A stretch of 64,000 nt of DNA from Alphaproteobacteria bacterium (GTDB lineage: Bacteria > Pseudomonadota > Alphaproteobacteria > Rhizobiales > Xanthobacteraceae). The DNA is taken from positions 172,755-236,754 of the forward strand of contig VBAH01000072.1 in NCBI GenBank assembly GCA_005884685.1, written 5' to 3'. Shown here piece by piece: positions 23,700-33,968 of the stretch (its first letter is position 1; every line of letters begins with the position of its first letter). Below the pieces are notes generated by a model. The model searched no databases, was not told where the DNA came from, and saw only the letters and a program-made list of their open reading frames with translations. The translations under genes were made by a program, and so were the position numbers.

Positions 23700-25379
23700 A
23701 TGGTCGGAAAGATCTTCATCAACTACCGGCGTGAGGATGCCCGGGCGGAGGCGCGCAATGTCCATGACCGACTCGCCAGGGTCTTCGGGACGTCCAATGT
23801 TTTCATGGACGTCGACAAGTTGGTGGCAGGCCAGCGGTTCGATCAGGAACTGGAGAAAGCACTGGCGCGCTCGGACGTGTTCCTGGCGATCATCGGACCT
23901 CGCTGGGAGAACATCCTGGCCACCCGGCAAGCCAGCGGTGAGCGCGACTATGTTCGCGAGGAAATAGCGGGCGCCCTTCAACGCGAGGTGCTGGTGATCC
24001 CGGTCCTCGTCGACGCGGCGCGTCTGCCCATCGCCGCGAGCTTGCCGGACGACTTGAAGCCGCTGCTGCTCCACCAGAAACATGACCTTGGCCATGAGCA
24101 CTTCGGTCGTGATATCGACAGTTTGGCGGCTGCCATCAGGGTCCACCGCAAAGCGCGGGAAAGTACCGGAGTCGCTCGTCTTGGCTTTGTGTCGTCATGG
24201 CGCGCCCTGATCGCGGCGTCGGCGGCCGCCATCATTATTGGCGGTACTTTATTCGCATGGCGGCAGCCGGTTCTCCGCGATCCCCTCGCAATTGAACCAG
24301 CGAAGTCATCTGCCTCCAGCCCGGATCAAACAAACGTCGAGGCGCGTGAGACTGTCCAGGCAAACGCCTCTCAAGGTGCGCAAGAGCAGCCCGCGGTCGC
24401 GGCAAAACAAGAAATTGACAGCGACGACGATGAGGATCCCGAGACGAGAAAGGAATTCGAGACGCTGGAGCAACGCTCTCAGGTCGCGCGTGAAAAATTC
24501 CGCGCGCAGGTTCGCGTCGTGGAATTCTTCTACAAGCGTGGCGATGAACTCGGCGCTATCGAGGCGCGGACTCACATGCGCGACCTTCAAGTGGAAGCAA
24601 ACGATCTGGCGATGCGATCGGAGCGACTGCGCCTGCTCCTCCTGGATCAGAAGAATGATCGCCGGCGCGCCCGAGAGGGCAAGGCGCCGGTGCGCCAAAC
24701 GCTCGCGCTCATTGCAAACTGGCCGCCGGGGAAGGTCATCAGCGACCGCCAGGGAAATATCCTGAAACTCGTGAAGACGGAGCGTAATGTCGACGTGCCG
24801 TCCTCCGAGCCTTCGGGAGGCAGACGCATTCCGAGCGTCATCACCCGTCAGGACCCGAAGCGGATTCGCGATCTGTCCTCCGGCTGGCTTATCCTGACCA
24901 AGGACGACGAGGCGGTGCTCTACGATCAGGATGCAAAGAAGATCGCCGCGATCAACCTGACACCGCTTTACGAGAAAACCCGCATCAAAAGCGACAGCGA
25001 AATGAACTGGCAGATCGCTGTCCACGACGTGGCGGCGGGAGGGAGCACGCTATTTTTCAACGTCGGATGTGCGGCTTTCTACAAAGAAGTTCCTGCGGAC
25101 TGCGGATACATCGCGGCGCTCGATCCGATCGCCGAAAAGCTGAAATGGAGAACGCCGCGTCTTATGTCGGCGGGTCAGTTCGTGTTGACCGGAAATCTGC
25201 TGCTCACCGGCGGTGGTTCGATCCGCGACACAGATTTCGTGACGGTCATTGACGCGTCGGACGGAAAAATTCTCCAGCAGATAACAGTCGACTCTTCGCC
25301 TCAGCGGTGGGATTTGAAGGGCGATCAGCTCGAAGTCATTTCCTTCAAGAAAACTCGTTATCGATTCAAGTTACAATAG
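23700..25379 (+). CDS. TIR-domain protein with transmembrane helix and C-terminal propeller-like domain
   Basis: A 559-residue protein. Residues 1-145 are a TIR_2-type domain: KIFINYRREDAR (strand A and the following loop), VFMDVDKLVAGQRF, DVFLAIIGPRW and DYVREEIAGAL, where E88 occupies the position of the catalytic Glu of NAD-cleaving TIRs. A single helix (about 168-187, WRALIAASAAAIIIGGTLFAW) follows, then an acidic and charged, probably helical region (about 245-345) and a C-terminal beta-rich part with PQQ-propeller-like repeats (GYIAALDPIAEKLKWRTP; VTVIDASDGKILQQITV). Topology would be TIR inside, propeller outside. ATG 23700 is chosen because the TIR begins there. Codon use is less G+C-rich than in neighbours, suggesting transfer. 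It is followed by a protease gene 106 bases on. Confidence 0.85.
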   Translation: MVGKIFINYRREDARAEARNVHDRLARVFGTSNVFMDVDKLVAGQRFDQELEKALARSDVFLAIIGPRWENILATRQASGERDYVREEIAGALQREVLVIPVLVDAARLPIAASLPDDLKPLLLHQKHDLGHEHFGRDIDSLAAAIRVHRKARESTGVARLGFVSSWRALIAASAAAIIIGGTLFAWRQPVLRDPLAIEPAKSSASSPDQTNVEARETVQANASQGAQEQPAVAAKQEIDSDDDEDPETRKEFETLEQRSQVAREKFRAQVRVVEFFYKRGDELGAIEARTHMRDLQVEANDLAMRSERLRLLLLDQKNDRRRAREGKAPVRQTLALIANWPPGKVISDRQGNILKLVKTERNVDVPSSEPSGGRRIPSVITRQDPKRIRDLSSGWLILTKDDEAVLYDQDAKKIAAINLTPLYEKTRIKSDSEMNWQIAVHDVAAGGSTLFFNVGCAAFYKEVPADCGYIAALDPIAEKLKWRTPRLMSAGQFVLTGNLLLTGGGSIRDTDFVTVIDASDGKILQQITVDSSPQRWDLKGDQLEVISFKKTRYRFKLQ

Positions 25380-25485
25380 TCCCGCTCAAGTCCCCCTCCG
25401 CTCCGCCGCCCCGCGTGACCGGTTGACAGCGGTCGAATATTCGCGCCTCAATTGCGGGCAGCCCGCACGCTAAGAGGAGGCGTCC

Positions 25486-27108
25486 TTGGCTCTCGACCCA
25501 CAGCCGCCGCGTCGCGCAGACCCGGAGCATCGCGAGGACCCGGAGCATCGAAAAGCAAGGGTTACCGACCGCTTGCGAAGCATGGAGGTCCTCGAAGGGA
25601 TATTGCCCACCCCGGCGGTGCCGTCGGAGCAGTTGTTTGCCGCCGCACGGAGCATGCGCGAGGGCCACATGGAGCTGGCGGCGAAAATCGCCACCGAGCA
25701 CCTCACCCAAGAGCAAAGCAAGATCTCGGTCGAACCGGCGACCGCGCTGTCGAACAGCCCGGCTCTGCGCGACCAGGTGGCGAGCTTCGCCGACGCGGGG
25801 ATCCTGTTCTATCATTCGGGCCTCGAATTCTGGCGGCTCAATCCGGCGGAGCGTGCCGAGCAGGGCGGCAACGCGGCGGTCACCCGCGTCTTCGTCGCCG
25901 ACGAGCGGCTATTGCTGGAGACATCGCGCGTCATCGTCCGGTTCATGCCCGACGCGATCGAGAAACGCGGGGAGATTCTGGAGCGCCACCACCTCGTTGA
26001 GGTCGAGACGGCCGCCCTGCCCGCCGATACCGTCAAGGCCGCAGTCCTGGCCGGCGAGGCGCGCGAAGCGAGCCTGCGCCTCATGAAGGAGGCGGGCGTC
26101 GTCTATGCGGAGCCCGACTTCATCGAACAGATCGGACAACGCTACACGCCGGCGCACCTCGATGTCGCCAAGCAATGGCATCACACCAATCTGGGCAGCG
26201 CCGCGGCCTGGGATCACAGCAAGGGCGACGGCATAGCGATCGCGGTGATCGACAACGGATTCGACGTCAACCACCCGGACCTGAAGTTCGGCCCGTTGTC
26301 CGGCTGGTTTCGCCCGACCGCAGATCAAAAGGACGCCGACTTCGTTGCCGGCACGCAGGGGATGGCCGACAAAAAACACGGCACGGCCTGTGCCGGCATG
26401 ATCTCGACGCGGGAAGGCAGCGCGAGCGGCGGCTGCGGCATCGCATTCCGCTCCAGGTTGAGCATGATCGCCTGCCTGGTGGACCAGGTGGGGCCGCAGA
26501 GCACGCTGGCGAGCGCGATCGGTCAGGCCGCCGGACTGCGCCCCGGCGCACCGGCCGGCTGCGACATCATTTCCTGCTCGCTCGGCCCATCGAACGATGC
26601 CAGATGGACACTCCGTGAGGTGCTCGCGGACGCGATCGAGCAGGCCGCGACGCGCGGGCGGAACGGCAAAGGCTGCGCCATCTTCTGGGCCTGCACGAAC
26701 GGCAATTTCCCGATCAGCTCCGATGGAGTCTGCTCGCATCCCGACGTCATCGCGGTCGGCCGCTCGACCCAAGGAGACAGCGACGACGCCTGCGGTTTCG
26801 GCAAGGAGCTGGAATTCCTCGCCCCCGGCGTGAAAGTCTGGATCCCGACGAGCGGCGGCATCTACCAGACGATGACCGGCACGAGCTTTGCGGCGCCCTG
26901 CGCGGCAGGCGTCGCGGCGCTGGCGCTGGCGGCCAACAAGGCCCTCACCGCACGGGACCTGCGCCAGGTGATGCGCGAGTCTTGTGACAAGGTCGGCAGC
27001 CTCCCATATATTGACGGGCGCAACCTCCGCTTCGGCTACGGCCGGATCAATGCCGAAAAGGCCGTGGCCGCGGCGAAGGTCTTCGTGCCGACCGTTCCGA
27101 CCGTTTGA
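25486..27108 (+). CDS. Subtilisin-like (S8) serine protease without signal peptide, with an N-terminal prodomain
   Basis: A 540-residue protease. The TTG start follows a perfect AGGAGG by five bases. The N-terminus is charged, so the protein is probably cytoplasmic. Residues about 100-219 resemble a fervidolysin-type prodomain ending VVYAEPDFIEQIGQR. The S8 catalytic domain (about 230-515) has Asp256 in AVIDNGFDVNHPDL, His298 in KKHGTACAGM, the oxyanion Asn405 in WACTNGNF, and Ser467 in GTSFAAPCAAGVAALAL, so it looks active. The next gene encodes a free-standing relative of the prodomain. The upstream TIR gene is on the same strand. The target of the protease is unknown. Confidence 0.93.
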   Translation: MALDPQPPRRADPEHREDPEHRKARVTDRLRSMEVLEGILPTPAVPSEQLFAAARSMREGHMELAAKIATEHLTQEQSKISVEPATALSNSPALRDQVASFADAGILFYHSGLEFWRLNPAERAEQGGNAAVTRVFVADERLLLETSRVIVRFMPDAIEKRGEILERHHLVEVETAALPADTVKAAVLAGEAREASLRLMKEAGVVYAEPDFIEQIGQRYTPAHLDVAKQWHHTNLGSAAAWDHSKGDGIAIAVIDNGFDVNHPDLKFGPLSGWFRPTADQKDADFVAGTQGMADKKHGTACAGMISTREGSASGGCGIAFRSRLSMIACLVDQVGPQSTLASAIGQAAGLRPGAPAGCDIISCSLGPSNDARWTLREVLADAIEQAATRGRNGKGCAIFWACTNGNFPISSDGVCSHPDVIAVGRSTQGDSDDACGFGKELEFLAPGVKVWIPTSGGIYQTMTGTSFAAPCAAGVAALALAANKALTARDLRQVMRESCDKVGSLPYIDGRNLRFGYGRINAEKAVAAAKVFVPTVPTV

Positions 27109-27161
27109 TCCGGCCCGGAGCGACAGATGCGCGGCCCGAACCAAACCAATGGGTTCCAACG

Positions 27162-27650
27162 ATGGGCTCGCCGAAGGACAATCTCGCCGCCAAGCTGGGC
27201 ATGATCCAGCCGCTGTCCGGCATCCGCGCGATCGCGCCGAACGTCACGGCGGAGGGTCTTCAGCTCGAACCCGCCGCCACGATCGCCGAACAGAACGCGC
27301 TCGATCAGGGCGAGGCGCTCGCCTTCGAGCAGGCCGGCTGGAAGTTCGCCCGCACCGAAGGCAAGGCCGGCGATGCCAATGTCGTGGTCGACAATGACGG
27401 ACGGCTCAAGATCGTAAGCGATACCCTCAACGTCAAGTTCGATTCAGCGATGTCGCGCAGCGCCGTGGAGTCGCTGCTCAATCGCTACGGCCTGTCGGTG
27501 CGCCGCGACCTTGGATTTTCGCCCAATCTGTTCATCGTGAGCGGGACCGGCGGCGATACGGTCGAGACCGCAAAACTATTGAACAACCTCGACGACGTGG
27601 TCTACGCCGAGCCGGTTCTGATCGAGGCGATCGGGTCGCGCGGCCGCTAG
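27162..27650 (+). CDS. Stand-alone homologue of the adjacent protease's prodomain
   Basis: A 162-residue protein, taking ATG 27162 (MGSPKDNLAAKLG); a TTG at 27105 overlapping the protease stop would add 19 residues and cannot be excluded. Residues 51-160 align by eye with residues about 100-219 of the upstream S8 protease, most clearly in VVYAEPVLIEAIGSR against VVYAEPDFIEQIGQR, and in VVVDNDGRLKIVSDTLNVKF against VFVADERLLLETSRVIVRF. No catalytic domain follows. Subtilisin prodomains can inhibit and help fold their protease, so an inhibitor or chaperone in trans is a good inference. There is no signal peptide. Confidence 0.85.
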   Translation: MGSPKDNLAAKLGMIQPLSGIRAIAPNVTAEGLQLEPAATIAEQNALDQGEALAFEQAGWKFARTEGKAGDANVVVDNDGRLKIVSDTLNVKFDSAMSRSAVESLLNRYGLSVRRDLGFSPNLFIVSGTGGDTVETAKLLNNLDDVVYAEPVLIEAIGSRGR

Positions 27651-27668
27651 AGCCCGGCGCGGCCGCGC

Positions 27669-28121
27669 TCAACGCGCGGCGATCTCCCGCTCGATCCGCG
27701 CCGCCTCCTCCTCGCTCAGGCGCGCGACGCCGCCCTGCGCCGGGCGCATGCCGCGATGGAGCGGCGCATCCCAGAAGGTCGCCTCGATCGCAATCCCGGT
27801 CTTGTAAGACGACGGCGCGATAGCCTCGTCCCACCCGGGCGGCGTCAGCCGCGCCGGATGCGCGAAGGCGCTCGCGTTGCGGACGTTGAGCAGTTGCGGA
27901 CCTTCCGCGACGCGGCCGCGCGCGACGATGCCTTGATGGTCGACCGTGCACAGGATGTAGGCGACATCGCCGACCGCGATTTCGTCGTGGAGCCGCGGCG
28001 TCGACCAGTAGACGTAGGCCGAGTGGTCGGTGATGTAGGCCTTGAGCACGGCGAGCGAATCCGCGAACGGGGCGACGACCTTCCACATGCGATGATTGGT
28101 GTTCCAGGCGTAGGCGGGCAT
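27669..28121 (-). CDS. EVE/PUA-like domain protein
   Basis: A 150-residue protein. The N-terminus AYAWNTNHRMWKVVAPFADSLAVLK and the segment YWSTPRLHDEIAVGDVAYILCTVDHQGIVARGRVAE (about residues 38-73) have the EVE pattern of a trip of strands around W, DxxxxY and GIxARGxV. EVE domains are PUA-like and bind modified nucleotides in RNA or DNA; they are often fused to restriction or defence enzymes. This one is alone and converges on the prodomain-homologue gene with 18 bases between. The EVE assignment is moderately sure; the ligand is unknown. Confidence 0.68.
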   Translation of the reverse strand: MPAYAWNTNHRMWKVVAPFADSLAVLKAYITDHSAYVYWSTPRLHDEIAVGDVAYILCTVDHQGIVARGRVAEGPQLLNVRNASAFAHPARLTPPGWDEAIAPSSYKTGIAIEATFWDAPLHRGMRPAQGGVARLSEEEAARIEREIAAR

Positions 28122-28134
28122 GGGTCATCCCATT

Positions 28135-28255
28135 CGTCATGGCCGGGCTTAGCCCGTCAAAAGACGGGCGTAAACGCCCTGGCGCCCGGCGATCTCGCTT
28201 AGGTGAGCACAGTGCCTAACTAAGCGGGATGGCCGGGACAAGCCCGGCCATGACG
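28135..28255. repeat. Palindromic repeat, family B
   Basis: Starts CGTCATGGCCGGGCTTAGCC and ends CAAGCCCGGCCATGACG; the termini are a seven-base perfect inverted repeat. It fills the gap between the EVE-like gene and rpoD. Confidence 0.9.
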
Positions 28256-28275
28256 GGTGAGAGTGCGGTGAACGC

Positions 28276-30684
<2,409 letters not shown>

Positions 30685-30932
30685 AACTGTCCTCTGCGCC
30701 GCCCGAAAGGGTCGGCGGATAGCGAAAAAGGGCAGCGCAAGCGCCACCCGAACGAATCACGGCCGGAAGTCTGGGTGGGGCTCATTAAGCCCCGATTAAC
30801 CCTCGATCAACCGGCCAAACTGGCCTTGTCCGGGTCCCCCTCCGTCAACGCACGCGTTGCGGAATCGTCCCCCTACCCTATGCGTGGAGTCTCGGTGTCT
30901 TTCATGGGCATGCGGTTCCTGCGGGGTCATGC

Positions 30933-32867
30933 CTAGAAAGTCCGCACCGGGCGCCCCGAAGGGGCGCCAAAGCCGTCGATCAGAGCCTCCGAGCCATCGA
31001 GCGCGCCGAGCCGTGTCTGGATATCCCGCAGCCAGGCGAGGTTTTCCTCGCTCGGCTCGGCACCCAGGGCGGCTTCGGCGTCTTTGAGCTCCTTATGTAA
31101 CGTGCGCGACTTGCGATGCAAGCTGACAACGTGGGTCCACCAGAGACTTACGTCCTCTTCGGCGGCGCCCTCGCGCGCGGGCCAGTCCGACGAATGGGTG
31201 ATGCTCGCCTCGACCCGGGCGAGCACCGCGCCGAGTTCCCGTGCCGTGATCCCAGCGCGGAGCGCGGCAGGTGCCAGCGCATGGCCTGAGGCTGTGTCCA
31301 GGATCGCACGCCGCAGCCGATCGCCGTCGGCGTGACGGAACTCGAGCTCGGCCAATTCCTCCGCGTGGGTTTCGAGAAGCCACGGATGGTTGATCACCGC
31401 GAGCAGGATCAGTGCCTCGCGCGACGGCAGCACATTGCGCGCACCGCGCACGATCTGGCTTCCCGCAAGCCGCGCACTCGACGTTCCCAGCACCTCGCGC
31501 GGCGCGGGCCTTCGCCCTTGCCGTCCCTTGCCCTGCCAGCGCGCTTGATCGCCGAACCGGCCGCGTTCCCAGCGCTGTGTATTGCCTTCACGCATCGCGG
31601 GCGCGAACAGTGCGCGGATGCGCTCCTCCAGATCCTGCCGGTAATATTTTCGTACCGCCGGGTCGCCGATGACGTTCGTCACTTCGGCGATGCGCTGCTC
31701 CAACCCAGCGCGGCGCTCCGGCGTATCGAAGCCGCCCGCTTCCGTTTCACGCTGCCACAGCATCTCGGCGAGTGGACGCGCCGCGCCGATCACTTCGCCG
31801 ATCGCCTCGCGCCCGCCGGAGCGCACCAGATCGTCCGGGTCCTGGCCCTCGGGCAGCAGTGCGAAGGTCACCGTCTTGCCCGGCTTGATGTGCGGCAGCG
31901 CGAGATCCACCGCGCGATACGCGGCACGGCGCCCCGCGCCGTCGCCGTCGAAGCAGAGCAGCGGCTCGTCGGCCATCTTCCACAACAGCGCGAGCTGATC
32001 CTCGGTGAGGGCGGTGCCGAGCGGCGCGACCGCCGCCTCGTAGCCCGCCGTCACCATCGCGATGACGTCGATATAGCCCTCGACGACGACGATCGGCGCG
32101 CCGTCGTGCGCCGCCCTGCGCGCCGCGGCAATGTTGTAGAGCGTGCCGCCCTTGTGAAACAGCGGGGTCTCGGGCGAGTTCAGGTATTTCGCCTGCGCAT
32201 CTTTTTCCAGCGCGCGCCCTCCGAACGCGATCACGCGGCCGCGCAGATCGGTGATCGGAAACATCACGCGATCGCGGAAGCGATCATAGGGAACGGGAAT
32301 GTCCTCGCCGGACACCAGCAGCCCGGCCTCGATCATGTCCTCGGCCGAAACGCCCTGCGCGCCGAGGTGCTCCTTCAGAGCGAAGCGATCCGGCGGCGCA
32401 TACCCGATGCGAAACCGAAGCTGCGTCTTCGGCTCAAGCCCGCGATCCGTCAGATAGCCGCGTGCCTTCGCGCCCGCACGTGCCGCGAGCGTCGTCTCGA
32501 AGAACTTCGCCGCAAGCTCGACGATGTCGTGCAGCGTCTTGCGCCGCTCTTCGCGCGCTTCGGCTTCGGGCGTCGAGCGCGGCAGCGGCACGCCCGCCAT
32601 CGAGGCAAGCCGCTCGACCGCCTCGGGGAACGTCACGCCTTCCGTCATCATGACGAAATCGAAGATGCTGCCGTTCTTCTGCGAGGAAAAATCAAACCAG
32701 GCCTGCTTCTGGTCGTTCACGAAAAAGGAGGGCGTCTTCTCCTTGTTGAAGGGCGACAGTCCTCTCCATTCGCGCCCGGCCTTCTTCAAGGACACACGCC
32801 GACCCACGACCTCCGAAACCGGAAGCCGGGCCTTCAGGTCCTCGAGGAAGTCGGGCGAAAAACGCAT
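30933..32867 (-). CDS. dnaG: DNA primase DnaG
   Basis: A 644-residue primase making RNA primers for replication. The N-terminal CHC2-type domain is present (GLSPFNKEKTPSFFVNDQKQAWFDFSSQKNGSIFDFV, about residues 36-72), but the Cys/His zinc ligands of the E. coli type (CPFH, CFGC) are replaced by S/N and F/S. The TOPRIM domain has the acidic residues in VVVEGYIDVIAM and CFDGDGAGRRAAYR. The C-terminal helicase-interacting region is less conserved. It is followed downstream by rpoD, the classical macromolecular-synthesis order. Confidence 0.96.
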   Translation of the reverse strand: MRFSPDFLEDLKARLPVSEVVGRRVSLKKAGREWRGLSPFNKEKTPSFFVNDQKQAWFDFSSQKNGSIFDFVMMTEGVTFPEAVERLASMAGVPLPRSTPEAEAREERRKTLHDIVELAAKFFETTLAARAGAKARGYLTDRGLEPKTQLRFRIGYAPPDRFALKEHLGAQGVSAEDMIEAGLLVSGEDIPVPYDRFRDRVMFPITDLRGRVIAFGGRALEKDAQAKYLNSPETPLFHKGGTLYNIAAARRAAHDGAPIVVVEGYIDVIAMVTAGYEAAVAPLGTALTEDQLALLWKMADEPLLCFDGDGAGRRAAYRAVDLALPHIKPGKTVTFALLPEGQDPDDLVRSGGREAIGEVIGAARPLAEMLWQRETEAGGFDTPERRAGLEQRIAEVTNVIGDPAVRKYYRQDLEERIRALFAPAMREGNTQRWERGRFGDQARWQGKGRQGRRPAPREVLGTSSARLAGSQIVRGARNVLPSREALILLAVINHPWLLETHAEELAELEFRHADGDRLRRAILDTASGHALAPAALRAGITARELGAVLARVEASITHSSDWPAREGAAEEDVSLWWTHVVSLHRKSRTLHKELKDAEAALGAEPSEENLAWLRDIQTRLGALDGSEALIDGFGAPSGRPVRTF

Positions 32868-32975
32868 GGTGATTCGGGGTTGCTCCCGACTCTATCCAAT
32901 ATCGCGGCGCGATTGGGGAAAGGCAGCAAGGATGGCGTTGTCCCGGCTATCCACAACGCGTATTTCGGCCGGTTT

Positions 32976-33257
32976 TCAGCGCTTCCGATGCAACGGCCTC
33001 TTCACGGTGACGGTCACGACCTGCTTCTGCCCGCTGTCATCGTAGCTGCGCTGCTTCGGAGCCGGCGAAATCCCTTCGAGGTCATACTCGTCGAAAACAT
33101 GCTCCGCGACCGCGTATGGCGGGCCATCGTACCAAGCCGGGTCGTCGTCGTGGTCGAGCCTGATCGCCGCGATGGTTCGTTTGCCGACGTCGGTGCAGCG
33201 CCATCGCCCGGTTTCGGTGAGAAATTCGGTTCCAATTTTGAAATGCGAATGCTTCAT
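32976..33257 (-). CDS. Conserved small protein, function unknown
   Basis: A 93-residue protein, MKHSHFKIGTEFLTETGRWRCTDVGKRTIAAIRLDHDDDPAWYDGPPYAVAEHVFDEYDLEGI. The start is chosen because AAGGG precedes this ATG closely; an upstream ATG at 33302 lacks a ribosome binding site. The first 65 residues look like a compact beta domain rich in aromatic and charged residues; the tail is basic. I cannot name its function. Confidence 0.6.
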   Translation of the reverse strand: MKHSHFKIGTEFLTETGRWRCTDVGKRTIAAIRLDHDDDPAWYDGPPYAVAEHVFDEYDLEGISPAPKQRSYDDSGQKQVVTVTVKRPLHRKR

Positions 33258-33331
33258 GCCCTTTGGCACGAAGTCGATGCTCTTGAATTTCGAAACAGCC
33301 ATTCGCGTTGCTCGTTATTGCAAGAACAAAA

Positions 33332-33395
33332 CCCCTCACCCATCCGAGCCTTTTGATCGTCCTGAGTTGCCCTCTCCCACAAGGGGAGAGGGCAC
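33332..33395. repeat. Hairpin repeat, family E
   Basis: CCCCTCACCCATCCGAG followed by CCCTCTCCC-acaa-GGGGAGAGGG. The last part is a strong hairpin downstream of the yqeY-like gene's stop. Confidence 0.8.
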
Positions 33396-33414
33396 AATAA
33401 CGACGGCCGTGAGA

Positions 33415-33873
33415 CTACCCCCCGCTCAGCATCTTCTTCACCGCGGCGCTCGCCTTGGCGAAATCCAGCTTGCCGGCGTAGCGCTCCTTCAGGGCGGCCA
33501 TCACGCGGCCCATGTCCTTCATGGCGGTCGCGCCGGTTTCCTTCAGCAGCGCGCCGATCGTGTCGTGGATCTCATGGTCGGTCATCTGGCGCGGCAGGTA
33601 GTGCGAAATGATGGTGATCTCCTCGCGCTCCTGCGCGGCCAGTTCCGGGCGCCCGCCCTTGTCGTAGAGTTCGACCGATTCATGGCGCTGCTTGATCATC
33701 TTCTGCAATACGCCGAGCACGTCGTCGTCGGAGAGCGCGGGCTTGCCCTGCCCGCGCGCCTCGATGTCAGCGTTCTTGAGCGTCGCGTTGACGAGGCGCA
33801 AGGTCGACACGCGGCGCGCCTCGCCCGCCTTCATCGCCTCCTTCAGCGCAGTGTTGATGTCGTCGCGAAGCAT
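33415..33873 (-). CDS. yqeY: GatB/YqeY domain protein
   Basis: A 152-residue YqeY-like protein of the usual length. Typical segments are MLRDDINTALKEAMKAGEARRVSTLRLVNATLKNADIEARG, DDVLGVLQKMIKQRHESVELYDKGGRPELAAQEREEITIISHYLPRQM and a C-terminal MGRVMAALKERYAGKLDFAKASAAVKKML (the GatB C-terminal tail-like fold). The family is related to the tail of the Asp/Glu-tRNA amidotransferase subunit GatB, but its role alone is not established. It is divergent from carA. Confidence 0.93.
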   Translation of the reverse strand: MLRDDINTALKEAMKAGEARRVSTLRLVNATLKNADIEARGQGKPALSDDDVLGVLQKMIKQRHESVELYDKGGRPELAAQEREEITIISHYLPRQMTDHEIHDTIGALLKETGATAMKDMGRVMAALKERYAGKLDFAKASAAVKKMLSGG

Positions 33874-33968
33874 CGCCGAACCCTTCCAACAGCCTAATAT
33901 CCGGAAACTTCTCCGCCCTGGCCCATTCCCTTTGACGGTGCGGAGTGTGGCGGCTATCTAAGCCGCTC

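Noticed and set aside
30777..30793. Terminator between dnaG and rpoD (GGGGCT-catta-AGCCCC)
   Set aside because: There is a hairpin but no U-run on either strand, so it is not called as a terminator.
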